Assembly (NCBI RefSeq): GCF_002257645.1 | Contig: NZ_NQMO01000006.1 | Span: forward strand, 62,001-126,000 | Length of the DNA: 64,000 nucleotides | Direction of reading: 5' to 3' | Source of the DNA: Paenibacillus sp. XY044 | GTDB taxonomy: Bacteria; Bacillota; Bacilli; Paenibacillales; Paenibacillaceae | Shown: positions 7,460-15,201 of the stretch, piece by piece | Numbering within the stretch: the stretch's first letter is position 1 | Layout of the letters: each line of letters opens with the position of its first letter | The notes under the pieces: model-generated | Told to the model about the DNA's origin: nothing | Databases searched by the model: none | Seen by the model: only the letters and a program-made list of their open reading frames with translations | Translations under genes and position numbers: made by a program

Positions 7460-7855
7460 TTACAACTTCCAAATCCGATACAAAATCACCGAGCGGAGAA
7501 TGAGGGTACAGCTCCAAAAGAGCATGATCGCAATGACCGGATGCAGCGCGGACAACACACCGATTCGGGATGACAGCACCGCAGTCAGAATGATGCCTAT
7601 TGTCATGCCGAGCAGTCCTAGACTTCTCCGGATCAGCTTCCCGGGCAAACGGCCGATCCAGGCTAACACAACCATAATTAGAGGCAGCAAAGAGAAATAC
7701 CTGGGGAAATTTTCATGGATGGGCCAGTTATCCGGACTGACGAAGAGGGCAAGCCCAGCGAGAAGTACCTGGAGTGCAACGGAGATGGTAAACAACCATG
7801 CGAGCGTCATAAAACAGATACGGGCTATCCGGGAGTAGGATCTGTTCACCATCAT
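7460..7855 (-). CDS. Four-helix membrane protein (DUF6220-like)
   Basis: 131 residues with four predicted membrane helices (about 12-35, 52-66, 77-93, 104-121) and few polar loops. RIARICFMTLAWLFTISVAL and the LLAGLALF segment recall DUF6220, a family with no known function. Its start overlaps the upstream stop by four bases (ATGA), so it is the third cistron of the operon read from about 8830. Nothing indicates a substrate. Confidence 0.65.
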   Translation of the reverse strand: MMVNRSYSRIARICFMTLAWLFTISVALQVLLAGLALFVSPDNWPIHENFPRYFSLLPLIMVVLAWIGRLPGKLIRRSLGLLGMTIGIILTAVLSSRIGVLSALHPVIAIMLFWSCTLILRSVILYRIWKL

Positions 7856-8343
7856 GCCTCACCGTCCGTTCGCGAATCCAGAACACTTGGGTCAGCGTGA
7901 ATAAGAATATGGGAAATTTCAGCGGGGTCTGTCTCGTGAATCGCGTAGACATGCGGTTGTCTAGGCAGACGCAGTCGGGTATGGTCGTGAAAAAAGCGCG
8001 TAATCAGCGTGCCGATCGCTTTTCCGTTTTCTTGCTGGATCACGCTCCAAAATCGCCTTTCCCGGTTCTCCCATGGTCCCCAGTGCTCTTCCGATTGGGG
8101 GAAAGTCCCCGGCAGAACCGGCCGGGTGACTAAACCCGCTTCTACAATTTCCGCAGCCAAGGGCTGAAACAGTTTAAGGCAGTAAAAGCCATAGGCGGAA
8201 TCACCGCCTTTTGCAAAAATTCGTTCCGTTTCCTCGAGATGGCGGTCCCAAACCGGCTTCCATTGGTCATCGATATATTGCTGGGCATGGGCAGCGAGCA
8301 CATGCAGGGTCTTCTCTTTTAACGTTTCGGATAGATGCTTCAC
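7852..8343 (-). CDS. Hypothetical soluble protein in the TetR-controlled operon
   Basis: About 163 residues, no membrane helix, rich in Trp, His and Arg (HWGPWENRERRFWSVIQQE near the middle). I do not recognise the family. The frame opens at 8361, but GTG 8343 has GGAGG seven bases before it and is preferred. It is the middle gene of three, between DUF6526-like and DUF6220-like membrane proteins, and overlaps the latter by four bases, so it probably acts with them at the membrane. Confidence 0.65.
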   Translation of the reverse strand: MKHLSETLKEKTLHVLAAHAQQYIDDQWKPVWDRHLEETERIFAKGGDSAYGFYCLKLFQPLAAEIVEAGLVTRPVLPGTFPQSEEHWGPWENRERRFWSVIQQENGKAIGTLITRFFHDHTRLRLPRQPHVYAIHETDPAEISHILIHADPSVLDSRTDGEA

Positions 8344-8368
8344 TTTTCGTCCTCCATTCATTTAGGGG

Positions 8369-8803
8369 TTATACGCGTTCCCAATCGGCTTTCCAAGCTT
8401 TAATAGACCGCTTGATACTTTCAGGAGTGAGATGATCTTTTACGGCCTTGTCGCACAAAGCCATCCATTCCTCATCCGGTGCGAATCGCAGTGCAAGGAT
8501 TTGATTCGTTGTCAGACGGGGATCGAGCAGCTTGCCGGTAAGTGCAAAGCAGCGCAAGTTTTCTTCAGCCCGAATGGCGCGGTCCTGAGCCTTGCAGGCA
8601 AACCTCCGGGCGAAGATCATCGTCATGACCGCTATCAGGGAGACAGACACGAACAGCAGCGAGGAAAACAGCGATATCCCGCGCATTTCAGCGACAAACA
8701 GATGGATGAGGGAAGCGATCAGCGTAATAAAACCCAGGGGCACCAGGAAAAAATGAAACGCCGGGACCATCCTGACGTGATTTTTGTAATGTTGTGATTT
8801 CAT
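8369..8803 (-). CDS. DUF6526-like membrane protein
   Basis: About 144 residues. KSQHYKNHVRMVPAFHFFLV is followed by two adjacent membrane helices (about 18-38 and 46-68) and a cytoplasmic tail with DPRLTTNQILALRFAPDEEW, the pattern of DUF6526. The frame is open to 8848, but ATG 8803 has AGGAGGT seven bases upstream, while the upstream part overlaps a TetR operator. First gene of a three-gene operon divergent from a TetR regulator. Biochemical role unknown. Confidence 0.75.
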   Translation of the reverse strand: MKSQHYKNHVRMVPAFHFFLVPLGFITLIASLIHLFVAEMRGISLFSSLLFVSVSLIAVMTMIFARRFACKAQDRAIRAEENLRCFALTGKLLDPRLTTNQILALRFAPDEEWMALCDKAVKDHLTPESIKRSIKAWKADWERV

Positions 8804-8829
8804 TTTCAAAACCTCCTTTCTCGAGATTG

Positions 8830-8847
8830 TGAGTGAGTACACACTCA
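8830..8847. promoter_or_regulatory. TetR operator copy 1 (TGAGTG-N6-CACTCA)
   Basis: TGAGTGAGTACACACTCA, an inverted repeat located in the leader of the minus-strand operon just upstream of its first ribosome-binding site. Two near-identical copies follow. Confidence 0.8.
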
Positions 8848-8901
8848 TTCATGCAGACATGTAGCTGCTTCAGAAATAGCAAGCTCAACCTTTTCGATAT
8901 T

Positions 8902-8919
8902 TGAGTGAGCGCACACTCA
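8902..8919. promoter_or_regulatory. TetR operator copy 2 (TGAGTG-N6-CACTCA)
   Basis: TGAGTGAGCGCACACTCA in the middle of the divergent promoter region, 72 bases from copy 1 and 64 from copy 3. Confidence 0.8.
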
Positions 8920-8958
8920 TTTTGCCATTGATCTTACTGATCGCTGAGATGAACTCGC

Positions 8959-8987
8959 TTGACAATGAGTGAGTGCACACTCATAAT
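8959..8987 (+). promoter_or_regulatory. tetR promoter with operator copy 3 filling the spacer
   Basis: TTGACA (8959-8964) and CATAAT (8982-8987) are 17 bases apart. The operator TGAGTGAGTGCACACTCA (8966-8983) occupies the spacer and the first bases of the -10, a geometry that gives autorepression by blocking RNA polymerase. Confidence 0.85.
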
Positions 8988-9036
8988 GGAAGCATAACCA
9001 GTAATTACTGCCATGTCAATAGAGTGAGGGATACCA

Positions 9037-9621
9037 TTGGACTTAAAAAATAAAATAGCCGATGCCGCAGAACAGGTGTTATTAAGGAACGGGCTGGCCA
9101 AGACCACAACCAAGGAAATCGCCAAGGCTGCCGGCTGCTCCGAAGGATCGTTGTATAACCACTTTTCCAGCAAAGAAGATTTATTTCTTCATGTGATTCG
9201 GGGACAATTGAAGCATTTGATGAGTACCTTAAAGTCGCTGCAAGCTCTCGGGGGTAAAGAAACCGTTCGGCGCAATCTGGAGCAGGTTGCTCTCGCAGCG
9301 TTGGAGGATTTTCACAGCTCCATGTCCCTGATCGGTTCCATTTTCTCTGAGCCGGGTCTGTTGCTTCGTCAGCGGGAAGGATTTCAGCTGCGGAATGAAG
9401 GTCCCCATCGGGCAAACGAAGCCGTAGAAGCCTATTTGAATCAAGAGAAGCAGCTGGGCAGAATCGGGGAAAACACGGATTCGAGAGCGATTGCCGATTT
9501 ACTCCTGGGGAGCTGCTTCCAGCATGCGTTCCAGATTAACTTTTTGGGCAAAGAAGAGTCGTCCGAAGAACGGGCACAATTTGCGGGCCGCGTTTTGGAT
9601 ACTTTATCTGCCGTATTATAA
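9037..9621 (+). CDS. TetR/AcrR-family repressor
   Basis: 194 residues. The N-terminal HTH is typical (NGLAKTTTKEIAKAAGCSEG, LYNHFSSKEDLFLHVI), followed by an all-helical ligand domain (about 60-190) of unknown specificity. TTG 9037 is the start, with GTGAGGG upstream; no ATG is available before the HTH. Three palindromic operators lie between it and the divergent membrane operon, so it most likely represses both. The inducer is unknown; lipophilic compounds are common for the family. Confidence 0.9.
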   Translation: MDLKNKIADAAEQVLLRNGLAKTTTKEIAKAAGCSEGSLYNHFSSKEDLFLHVIRGQLKHLMSTLKSLQALGGKETVRRNLEQVALAALEDFHSSMSLIGSIFSEPGLLLRQREGFQLRNEGPHRANEAVEAYLNQEKQLGRIGENTDSRAIADLLLGSCFQHAFQINFLGKEESSEERAQFAGRVLDTLSAVL

Positions 9622-9631
9622 ATAAATCCAA

Positions 9632-9658
9632 CCCAGCCTCCCTAGGCTGGTTTTTTTG
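9632..9658 (+). terminator. Terminator of the tetR gene
   Basis: CCAGCC-TCCCT-AGGCTGG followed by seven T, ten bases after the stop. Confidence 0.88.
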
Positions 9659-9672
9659 TCTGTGAATTGCAT

Positions 9673-9756
9673 GGCTAAACATCCTGATCTCGCAATAAAA
9701 ATTTCCGCTAAACGCGGTCTGTCTACTTTGAATGTACGTCGATAGACATTTTTATT
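9673..9756. repeat. 84-bp structured direct repeat, copy 1
   Basis: 83 of 84 bases are identical to 9784-9867, with a 111-base period. Within it AATAAAAAT (9694-9702) can pair with ATTTTTATT (9748-9756), enclosing hairpin CCGC-TAAAC-GCGG (9705-9717) and stem TGTCTA/TAGACA (9720-9725, 9743-9748). This gives a three-way junction that could form in RNA or single-stranded DNA. No ORF runs through it. Confidence 0.8.
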
Positions 9757-9783
9757 TAGAGATTAGAAAATATAAACTTCCGA

Positions 9784-9867
9784 GGCTAAACGTCCTGATC
9801 TCGCAATAAAAATTTCCGCTAAACGCGGTCTGTCTACTTTGAATGTACGTCGATAGACATTTTTATT
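9784..9867. repeat. 84-bp structured direct repeat, copy 2
   Basis: Differs from copy 1 only at one base (A to G in the eighth-tenth positions) and keeps all three stems. It ends 64 bases before the ADP-ribosylglycohydrolase gene, so it could also lie in that gene's leader. Confidence 0.8.
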
Positions 9868-9931
9868 ATAATCATAGCTAATAGAACGGCTGGACCTCTT
9901 TTCCAGATCATCAGAACAGGGGAGTGATGGC

Positions 9932-10813
9932 ATGCAGGATCAAATGCTCGACCGCTTGAAGGGCGGCCTGTACGGCGTGGCCGTGGGCGACGCGCTTGGC
10001 GGAACGACGGAGTTTATGAGTGTTCGAGAAGTAAAAGCCCAATACGGCTATTTGACGGAGATCATCGGCGGCGGGGTATGGCAGCTCGAACCGGGAGAAG
10101 TGACCGACGATACGATGATGACGCTCTGCGTGGCGGAAGGGATGCTGGAGAATCCCGCAGAGCCGCTGGAGGCGATCGGGCGTCATTTTATGGAATGGTA
10201 TCAATCGCGGCCTAAGGACATCGGAAACATCATCCGGCACGTATTTGAAAAATATGAAGGGGATTGGTTCGAAGCCGCCTTTATCGCACATGCGGATATG
10301 GGTCAGAGCGGCGGGAACGGCTCCCTGATGCGCTGCCTGCCTGCGGCGCTGGCTTACAAAGACCCGGCGGAGATCGAGCGGGTGACGATCATGCAATCAC
10401 GGATGACGCATTACGATCCAAGATGCGCGGAAGCCTGCATGATCTATAATCGCATTGCCGATCGTCTTTTGCAGAGTGAAGACTTAAAAGCAGCGATCTT
10501 GGCAGAGGTCGCAGGCAGCGAATACGAAGGGTTAATCGAAGACGAACCGGACTGCCCTCCCAGCGGATTTGTGGTTCATACGTTCCGGTGGGTGCTGCAT
10601 ATCCTGCTTCACGCGTCCGACTTCAGCGATGCGGTGCAGCGGGCGGCCAATCTGGGAGGCGATTCCGATACGATCGGAGCGATCGCCGGCGGATTGGCAG
10701 GCATATATTACGGCCATGAAGGGATTCCGGCCAAGTATGCGGAGGCCATCCTGATCAAGGAGCGGCTCGACCGGGTGGTCTCGCAGCTGCATGCGTTGAG
10801 AACTTCATCGTAA
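9932..10813 (+). CDS. ADP-ribosylglycohydrolase family protein (DraG/ARH fold)
   Basis: 293 residues with the complete di-metal motif set: GVAVGDALGGTTEF near residue 10, TDDTMMTLCVAEGM near 65, and NLGGDSDTIGAIAGGLAGIY near 245. The fold removes ADP-ribose from proteins or small molecules, or hydrolyses related N-glycosides, in the cytosol. AGGGGAGTG precedes ATG 9932. It is monocistronic, and no ADP-ribosyltransferase or nitrogenase gene is nearby, so the substrate cannot be named. Promoter is unclear, as the structured repeats end close upstream. Confidence 0.9.
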   Translation: MQDQMLDRLKGGLYGVAVGDALGGTTEFMSVREVKAQYGYLTEIIGGGVWQLEPGEVTDDTMMTLCVAEGMLENPAEPLEAIGRHFMEWYQSRPKDIGNIIRHVFEKYEGDWFEAAFIAHADMGQSGGNGSLMRCLPAALAYKDPAEIERVTIMQSRMTHYDPRCAEACMIYNRIADRLLQSEDLKAAILAEVAGSEYEGLIEDEPDCPPSGFVVHTFRWVLHILLHASDFSDAVQRAANLGGDSDTIGAIAGGLAGIYYGHEGIPAKYAEAILIKERLDRVVSQLHALRTSS

Positions 10814-10840
10814 ATGGGGCCCGGGCAGTAAAAGGGAAAA

Positions 10841-10872
10841 GGGCACCTCGCCAGGTGCCCATTCTTATTCTA
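10841..10872. terminator. Bidirectional terminator
   Basis: GGGCACCT-CGCC-AGGTGCCC, an 8-bp perfect stem between convergent genes, with ATTCTTATTCT on one side and CCCTTTTCCCTTTTA on the other strand. Confidence 0.8.
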
Positions 10873-10882
10873 TTTTCATCCG

Positions 10883-12061
10883 TTACAACACTTTGCGGAA
10901 AAACTTGCGGATATCCTTGATCATCAGATCCGATGCGTCGATCGCGGCAAAATGCGTACCCCGCTCGAATTCGTTCCAATGCACGATGCGGTTGCCCTGC
11001 TCGGCAAAGCGGCGGATCGCTACGTCGGATAACTGGAATACCGCGACACCCACGGGGGTCGGCGACATATCCTTCGGAGCCCAGGCACCCGGATCGTGGG
11101 CACCTTCGTAATACATGCGAGTGGAAGAGTTCGCCGTTCCTGTCAGCCAGTACAGCATGAGGTTGGTGAGGAACGTATCGCGGTCTACGGCATCGACCGT
11201 ATCCCCGAACCCGTTAAACAATTCGCAGGTCCACGCCAGCAGCAAGGCAGGAGAATCATGAAGCCCATAAGCGAGCGTCTGCGGTCTGGTGGACTGGATC
11301 ATGTTAAACCCGAATCTTTCCTTCATAAAATGCCCCAACCGGCCGACCCGAACCTTCTCGGCATCGGTCAGCGACGCGAACACATCGTCTTCGATGGCCC
11401 CGAACGGCACAAAGCCCATGGTCGCTGCGTTCACATGCACCCCGATAACGCGGCCGGCGGCGATGCGGCCGATTTCAGGCGCTATCATGGCGCCCATATC
11501 CCCGCCCTGCACGCCGTACTGCTCATAGCCGAGCAGCATCATGAGCGCATCCAGCGCTTTGGCTGTCCGGGATGGGCTCCAGCCCGCCTCGGTCGTCGGA
11601 CCCGACAGGCCGAAGCCCGGCAGCGAAGGGATGATCAGGTGAAATGCATCTGCGGCATCGCCGCCGTACGATGTCGGGTCTGTCAGCGGACCGACAAGCT
11701 TCAGGAACTCCACTGGAGAGCTGGGCCAACCGTGAATGAGCATGAGCGGCACCGCACCCGGCTCGGAGGATCGAATATGGAAGAAGTGGATGTTGGCGCC
11801 ATCGATCGTCGTCGTGAATTGAGGATAGCTGTTGAGGAGCTGCTCCTGCTTGGTCCAGTCAAAAGAATGCTCCCAGTACCCCGCCATGTCTTTGACAAAA
11901 GAGAGCGGTGCTCCATAATTCCAGCCTGCGCCCGGAAGCTCATCCGGCCAGCGGGTCAAGCTTAAGCGCTGCTTCAGTTCCTGAAGCTCAGCCGGCGTCG
12001 TTTCCAAGCGGAAGGGGCGGATCGTGTCTGGTTTGGTTGGATCGTTGACGAACATTTTCAT
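10883..12061 (-). CDS. Epoxide hydrolase family alpha/beta hydrolase
   Basis: About 392 residues. An N-terminal EHN segment (FRLETTPAELQELKQRLSLT) precedes the alpha/beta-hydrolase core: oxyanion motif HGWPSSP, nucleophile Asp in GVQGGDMGAMIA, and a late His in ERGTHFAAID. Length and order match cytosolic epoxide hydrolases that open epoxides through an Asp ester. ATG 12070 sits directly on AGGAGG; the next ATG (12061), nine bases on, is the better start. It is divergent from a YafY/WYL regulator, probably its controller. Confidence 0.88.
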   Translation of the reverse strand: MKMFVNDPTKPDTIRPFRLETTPAELQELKQRLSLTRWPDELPGAGWNYGAPLSFVKDMAGYWEHSFDWTKQEQLLNSYPQFTTTIDGANIHFFHIRSSEPGAVPLMLIHGWPSSPVEFLKLVGPLTDPTSYGGDAADAFHLIIPSLPGFGLSGPTTEAGWSPSRTAKALDALMMLLGYEQYGVQGGDMGAMIAPEIGRIAAGRVIGVHVNAATMGFVPFGAIEDDVFASLTDAEKVRVGRLGHFMKERFGFNMIQSTRPQTLAYGLHDSPALLLAWTCELFNGFGDTVDAVDRDTFLTNLMLYWLTGTANSSTRMYYEGAHDPGAWAPKDMSPTPVGVAVFQLSDVAIRRFAEQGNRIVHWNEFERGTHFAAIDASDLMIKDIRKFFRKVL

Positions 12062-12113
12062 TTTTAGCATCCTCCTTGGGGGTTCTTATGTTTTTATTGT
12101 AGGCCCCTCACCT

Positions 12114-12129
12114 TGACAACATGATGTCA
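12114..12129. promoter_or_regulatory. Inverted repeat TGACA-N6-TGTCA between divergent genes
   Basis: Located in the 140-base region between the epoxide hydrolase and the YafY regulator, 53 bases from the hydrolase start; a plausible operator for the adjacent regulator. No other copy was noticed. Confidence 0.4.
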
Positions 12130-12201
12130 GTGAGAAATGCAGGGATTTAAAAAGTTATTTTTTGTGAATCGTCCATTTCATTGATAAAGGAGAGGGGTAG
12201 C

Positions 12202-13146
12202 TTGAAAGTAGAACGGCTGCTTGGCATTACCATGATCCTGCTAAGCCGGCGCAGGGTGAACGCCCAAACCTTGGCCGATAAGTACGAGGTGTCGCTCCGC
12301 ACGATCTACCGCGATCTCGAGACGATCAACGCTGCGGGGATTCCCATCGTGTCGTACGCGGGTACGGATGGCGGGTATGAAATTATGGAGAAGTACCGGA
12401 TCGAGAGGCAGATTGTCACCTTGGAAGACCTGAAATCGATCCTCGTCGCCCTAAAAGGCGTACAAGCTTCGCTGGATGACCGGGAAATGGATGATCTGCT
12501 GACCAAGATCAAGGCGCTCGTGGCCAAATCCGAGCAGGACCAAATGGAGGAAGAGGGCGAAACGCTCGTGTTTGACACCAACCTGTGGCATGGAGGGGGA
12601 ATCAAGGATAAGTCCGTTCTCGTTTCGCTGCGGCAGGCGTCCAAGCACCGGTCGGTGGTATCCTTCCTGTACACCAATACGGAAGGCACAGCCGAGCAGC
12701 GCGAAGTCGAACCCATCGGCCTGGCTTGGAAGGGGTACGCCTGGTATTTATATGCCTACTGCCGTACCCGTCAGGATTACCGGACGTTTCGGGTTTCCCG
12801 ATTGAGCGGCTTGAAGGTGCACTTGGAGCAATTCCCGCACCGCGGCGTGCATATGGAAGAACTGGATGCAAGGTGGGGGAACCAGGAGACCGGACCGGCG
12901 GTTTCCCTCCTGCTGCGTTTTAAGCCGCGGTTGAGAGTGCGGGTAGAAGAGGCTTTTGGCATAGGGAACGTCGAAACGGAAGAGGACGGATCGTTGCTGG
13001 TCCGGGCGAGTTACCCGGATAATCATTGGATGTACGGCATGCTGCTGAGTTATGGGCCTGATTTGCGGGTGCTCGAACCGGATGATGTAGCCGAGAGGAT
13101 TAGGCATATGGCGGAACAAACGGCGGGGAATTACGAACACGCTTGA
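12202..13146 (+). CDS. YafY/WYL-domain transcriptional regulator
   Basis: About 314 residues. HTH_11 N-terminus (RRRVNAQTLADKYEVSLRTI with YRDLETINAAGIPI), then a WYL domain (EPIGLAWKGYAWYLYAYCRT) and a C-terminal WCX-like extension. WYL domains bind nucleic-acid or small ligands and switch the HTH. The frame opens at 12181, but TTG 12202 follows AAGGAGAGG at proper distance. Divergent from the epoxide hydrolase, the usual arrangement of a YafY regulator and its target. Confidence 0.88.
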   Translation: MKVERLLGITMILLSRRRVNAQTLADKYEVSLRTIYRDLETINAAGIPIVSYAGTDGGYEIMEKYRIERQIVTLEDLKSILVALKGVQASLDDREMDDLLTKIKALVAKSEQDQMEEEGETLVFDTNLWHGGGIKDKSVLVSLRQASKHRSVVSFLYTNTEGTAEQREVEPIGLAWKGYAWYLYAYCRTRQDYRTFRVSRLSGLKVHLEQFPHRGVHMEELDARWGNQETGPAVSLLLRFKPRLRVRVEEAFGIGNVETEEDGSLLVRASYPDNHWMYGMLLSYGPDLRVLEPDDVAERIRHMAEQTAGNYEHA

Positions 13147-13185
13147 TGCTGGGAATAATACGTCGACTTCTTCAAACATGACAAC

Positions 13186-13219
13186 AAATCCACGGCCGAA
13201 AATCGGCTGTGGATTTTTG
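13186..13219 (+). terminator. Terminator of the YafY gene
   Basis: AAATCCAC-GG-CCGA, short loop AAA, TCGG-CT-GTGGATTT, then TTTGTTTG; a long stem with one interior mismatch. Confidence 0.8.
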
Positions 13220-13275
13220 TTTGATGCGGAATGTATGTTCTTCCGAGTCAGCCTTGACGGCAGCAAAAATTAATT

Positions 13276-13425
13276 TTGAGATTTTTTTCACAAACCCCTT
13301 GCAATGGTAAAAGGGAAGGTGTATGATTAAGCCATAAAGAGGTTGTGATATAAATCACAAACAAATCAAGGCAGCTAAATCATCGGTGATTATTTTTTTG
13401 AAGTATATTGTGCATTATTTCACAA
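13276..13425 (+). promoter_or_regulatory. NADH oxidase promoter with three Rex-like operators
   Basis: Promoter TTGCAA (13299-13304), 17-base spacer, TATGAT (13322-13327). Three 18-bp sites fit the Rex consensus TTGTGA-N6-TCACAA: 13276-13293 (one mismatch), 13343-13360 (perfect half-sites) and 13408-13425 (one mismatch). They flank the promoter on both sides. Rex represses when NAD+ is abundant and leaves DNA when NADH rises, a fitting switch for an NADH oxidase. The leader to the start codon is about 185 bases. Confidence 0.8.
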
Positions 13426-13518
13426 TCAGGCAGCATCCTCCATTCCGCTGCTTATCCATTAAGTGTGGTCCATACCGTTAAACTTCATCCATTTCATTCC
13501 CTTGAAGGAGGAATTACC

Positions 13519-14907
13519 ATGAAAGTCGCAGTCATTGGATGTACCCATGCCGGAACCGCCGCTGTGAAAAGTATTGCCGTGCAGCACCCGGAAGCCCAAA
13601 TTACGGTTTACGAACGCAACGATAACATTTCGTTCCTGTCGTGCGGCATCGCCCTTCACGTCGGGGGCGTCGTCAAAGACGCAGGCGGATTGTTCTACAG
13701 CAATCCGGAAGAGCTGGCCGGGCTTGGCGCCGTGACCCGGATGCGGCACGAAGTGCTGGCCGTCGACACCAACGCCAAGACGCTGAACGTCCGCAACCTG
13801 GTGACCGGCGAGGAATTTACGGACAGCTATGATAAGCTGGTGGTCACCACAGGCTCGTGGCCGGTTATTCCGAAGATGGAAGGAATCGATTTGGACAATG
13901 TCCAGCTGTGCAAAAACTACGCTCACGCGCAGGAAATCATTGCCCGTGCTGCCGATGCAGAGCGCATCACAGTGATTGGCGCCGGGTATATCGGCATCGA
14001 GCTGGTGGAAGCATTCCGCGAGCTGGGCAAGCAGGTCACTCTGATCGATAACATGGACCGCGTCATGGCCAAGTACCTCGACCGCGATCTGACCGAATTG
14101 GCCGAGCAGACGCTGAAGGACCGCGGCGTGCGGCTGGCCCTGGGCCGGGCGGTGGAAGGCTTCCGCGGAAGCGATGGCAAGGTACGCGAGGTCGTTACCA
14201 CGGACGGCACGTTTGAAGCCGATATGGTCGTGCTGTGCATCGGCTTCCGTCCCGGCACGGATTTGCTGAAAGGCCAGGTCGACATGCTGCCAAACGGCGC
14301 GATTATCGTCGACGACTATATGCGCACCAGCAATCCCGACGTACTGGCCGCTGGAGACAGCTGCGCCGTACGCTACAATCCGACGGGAACGGCGATGTAC
14401 ATTCCGCTGGCTACCAACGCGGTGCGGATGGGTACGCTGGCCGGCATGAACTTGGTGCAGCCGACCGTGCGCTATCAAGGTACCCAGGGAACGTCGGCCA
14501 TCCGGCTGTTTGACTGGAACATCGCTTCGACGGGCATGACGGAGGCCGCTGCGTTTGCTGCAGGCTTGAATGTGAAAACTGTAACCATTCATGAGAACAA
14601 CCGTCCGGAGTTCATGCCGACATACGATGACGTGATGCTGAAGCTGGTCTTCGAAGCGGACGGCGGCCGAATCGTTGGGGCCCAGGTGATGTCGAAGGCC
14701 GATATGACCCAGGCGGCCAATACGTTGTCGGTGTGCATCCAGAACCGGATGACGGTGCAGGAGCTGGCTTTCGTGGATTTCTTCTTCCAGCCGCATTACA
14801 ACAAGCCATGGAACGTGCTGAATACGGCCGGGTTGGCCGCCATGGACGAAATGAAGAAGGAGCAGGCTGCTCCGGAAGCTGCTGTCCAAACGAAACTAGC
14901 TGTTTAA
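13519..14907 (+). CDS. nox: NADH oxidase / CoA-disulfide-reductase-type flavoprotein
   Basis: 462 residues. The FAD motif (VAVIGCTHAGTAAV), single redox Cys in SFLSCGIALHVGG near residue 43, NAD-binding GAGYIGIELVEAF near 155, FAD site LAAGDSCA near 280 and a C-terminal dimerisation domain place it among water-forming NADH oxidases and CoA-disulfide reductases. The three Rex-like sites upstream favour NADH oxidase, which restores NAD+ by reducing oxygen. AAGGAGG precedes ATG 13519; the frame opens earlier at 13408, which is ruled out because that codon lies inside a Rex site. Monocistronic. Confidence 0.88.
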   Translation: MKVAVIGCTHAGTAAVKSIAVQHPEAQITVYERNDNISFLSCGIALHVGGVVKDAGGLFYSNPEELAGLGAVTRMRHEVLAVDTNAKTLNVRNLVTGEEFTDSYDKLVVTTGSWPVIPKMEGIDLDNVQLCKNYAHAQEIIARAADAERITVIGAGYIGIELVEAFRELGKQVTLIDNMDRVMAKYLDRDLTELAEQTLKDRGVRLALGRAVEGFRGSDGKVREVVTTDGTFEADMVVLCIGFRPGTDLLKGQVDMLPNGAIIVDDYMRTSNPDVLAAGDSCAVRYNPTGTAMYIPLATNAVRMGTLAGMNLVQPTVRYQGTQGTSAIRLFDWNIASTGMTEAAAFAAGLNVKTVTIHENNRPEFMPTYDDVMLKLVFEADGGRIVGAQVMSKADMTQAANTLSVCIQNRMTVQELAFVDFFFQPHYNKPWNVLNTAGLAAMDEMKKEQAAPEAAVQTKLAV

Positions 14908-15010
14908 TGTAACACCGAGTCATTTCCTGACTTATTCCAACCAGGAATTTCCATCCCGGCGGGAAGCGGGATTGCCAGCCTGTTTCTTGCCACCACCATA
15001 ACCATGCTTT

Positions 15011-15040
15011 ATTCCGGTCCGCAGCGGGCCGGAATTTTTT
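15011..15040 (+). terminator. Terminator of the NADH oxidase gene
   Basis: ATTCCGG-T-CC, loop GCAGC, GG-G-CCGGAAT followed by T-rich sequence. It lies 104 bases after the stop; the remaining gap to 15103 contains nothing recognisable. Confidence 0.85.
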
Positions 15041-15103
15041 TGCCTTTTTCGCAAAGGCTGGCGCGGAATGGTCTCGATACTCAATAAAAAATGTTGGGAT
15101 CTA

Positions 15104-15151
15104 TTGACAAATCACATCAAACTGCATAATATCTTAATTAATCAAGATATT
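15104..15151 (+). promoter_or_regulatory. Promoter with palindromic operator before the reduced SDR
   Basis: TTGACA (15104-15109) and CATAAT (15125-15130) are 15 bases apart. AATATCTT (15128-15135) and AAGATATT (15144-15151) form an 8-bp inverted repeat with an 8-base centre, and a further AATCAAGATA copy follows at about 15157. This looks like a MarR/HxlR-type operator on an active promoter; the regulator is not identifiable. Confidence 0.45.
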
Positions 15152-15201
15152 ATATAAATCAAGATAATTAACCGGTCTAGATATATGGAGATGTTTGGGG
15201 A

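Noticed and set aside
9673..9867. CRISPR array
   Set aside because: Only two long copies with a single 27-base linker and no cas genes; the internal structure is unlike a CRISPR repeat.
13459..14889. 476-codon minus-strand ORF opposite the NADH oxidase gene
   Set aside because: It is the antisense shadow of a high-GC gene: no family features, biased His/Arg/Gln composition, no ribosome-binding site.
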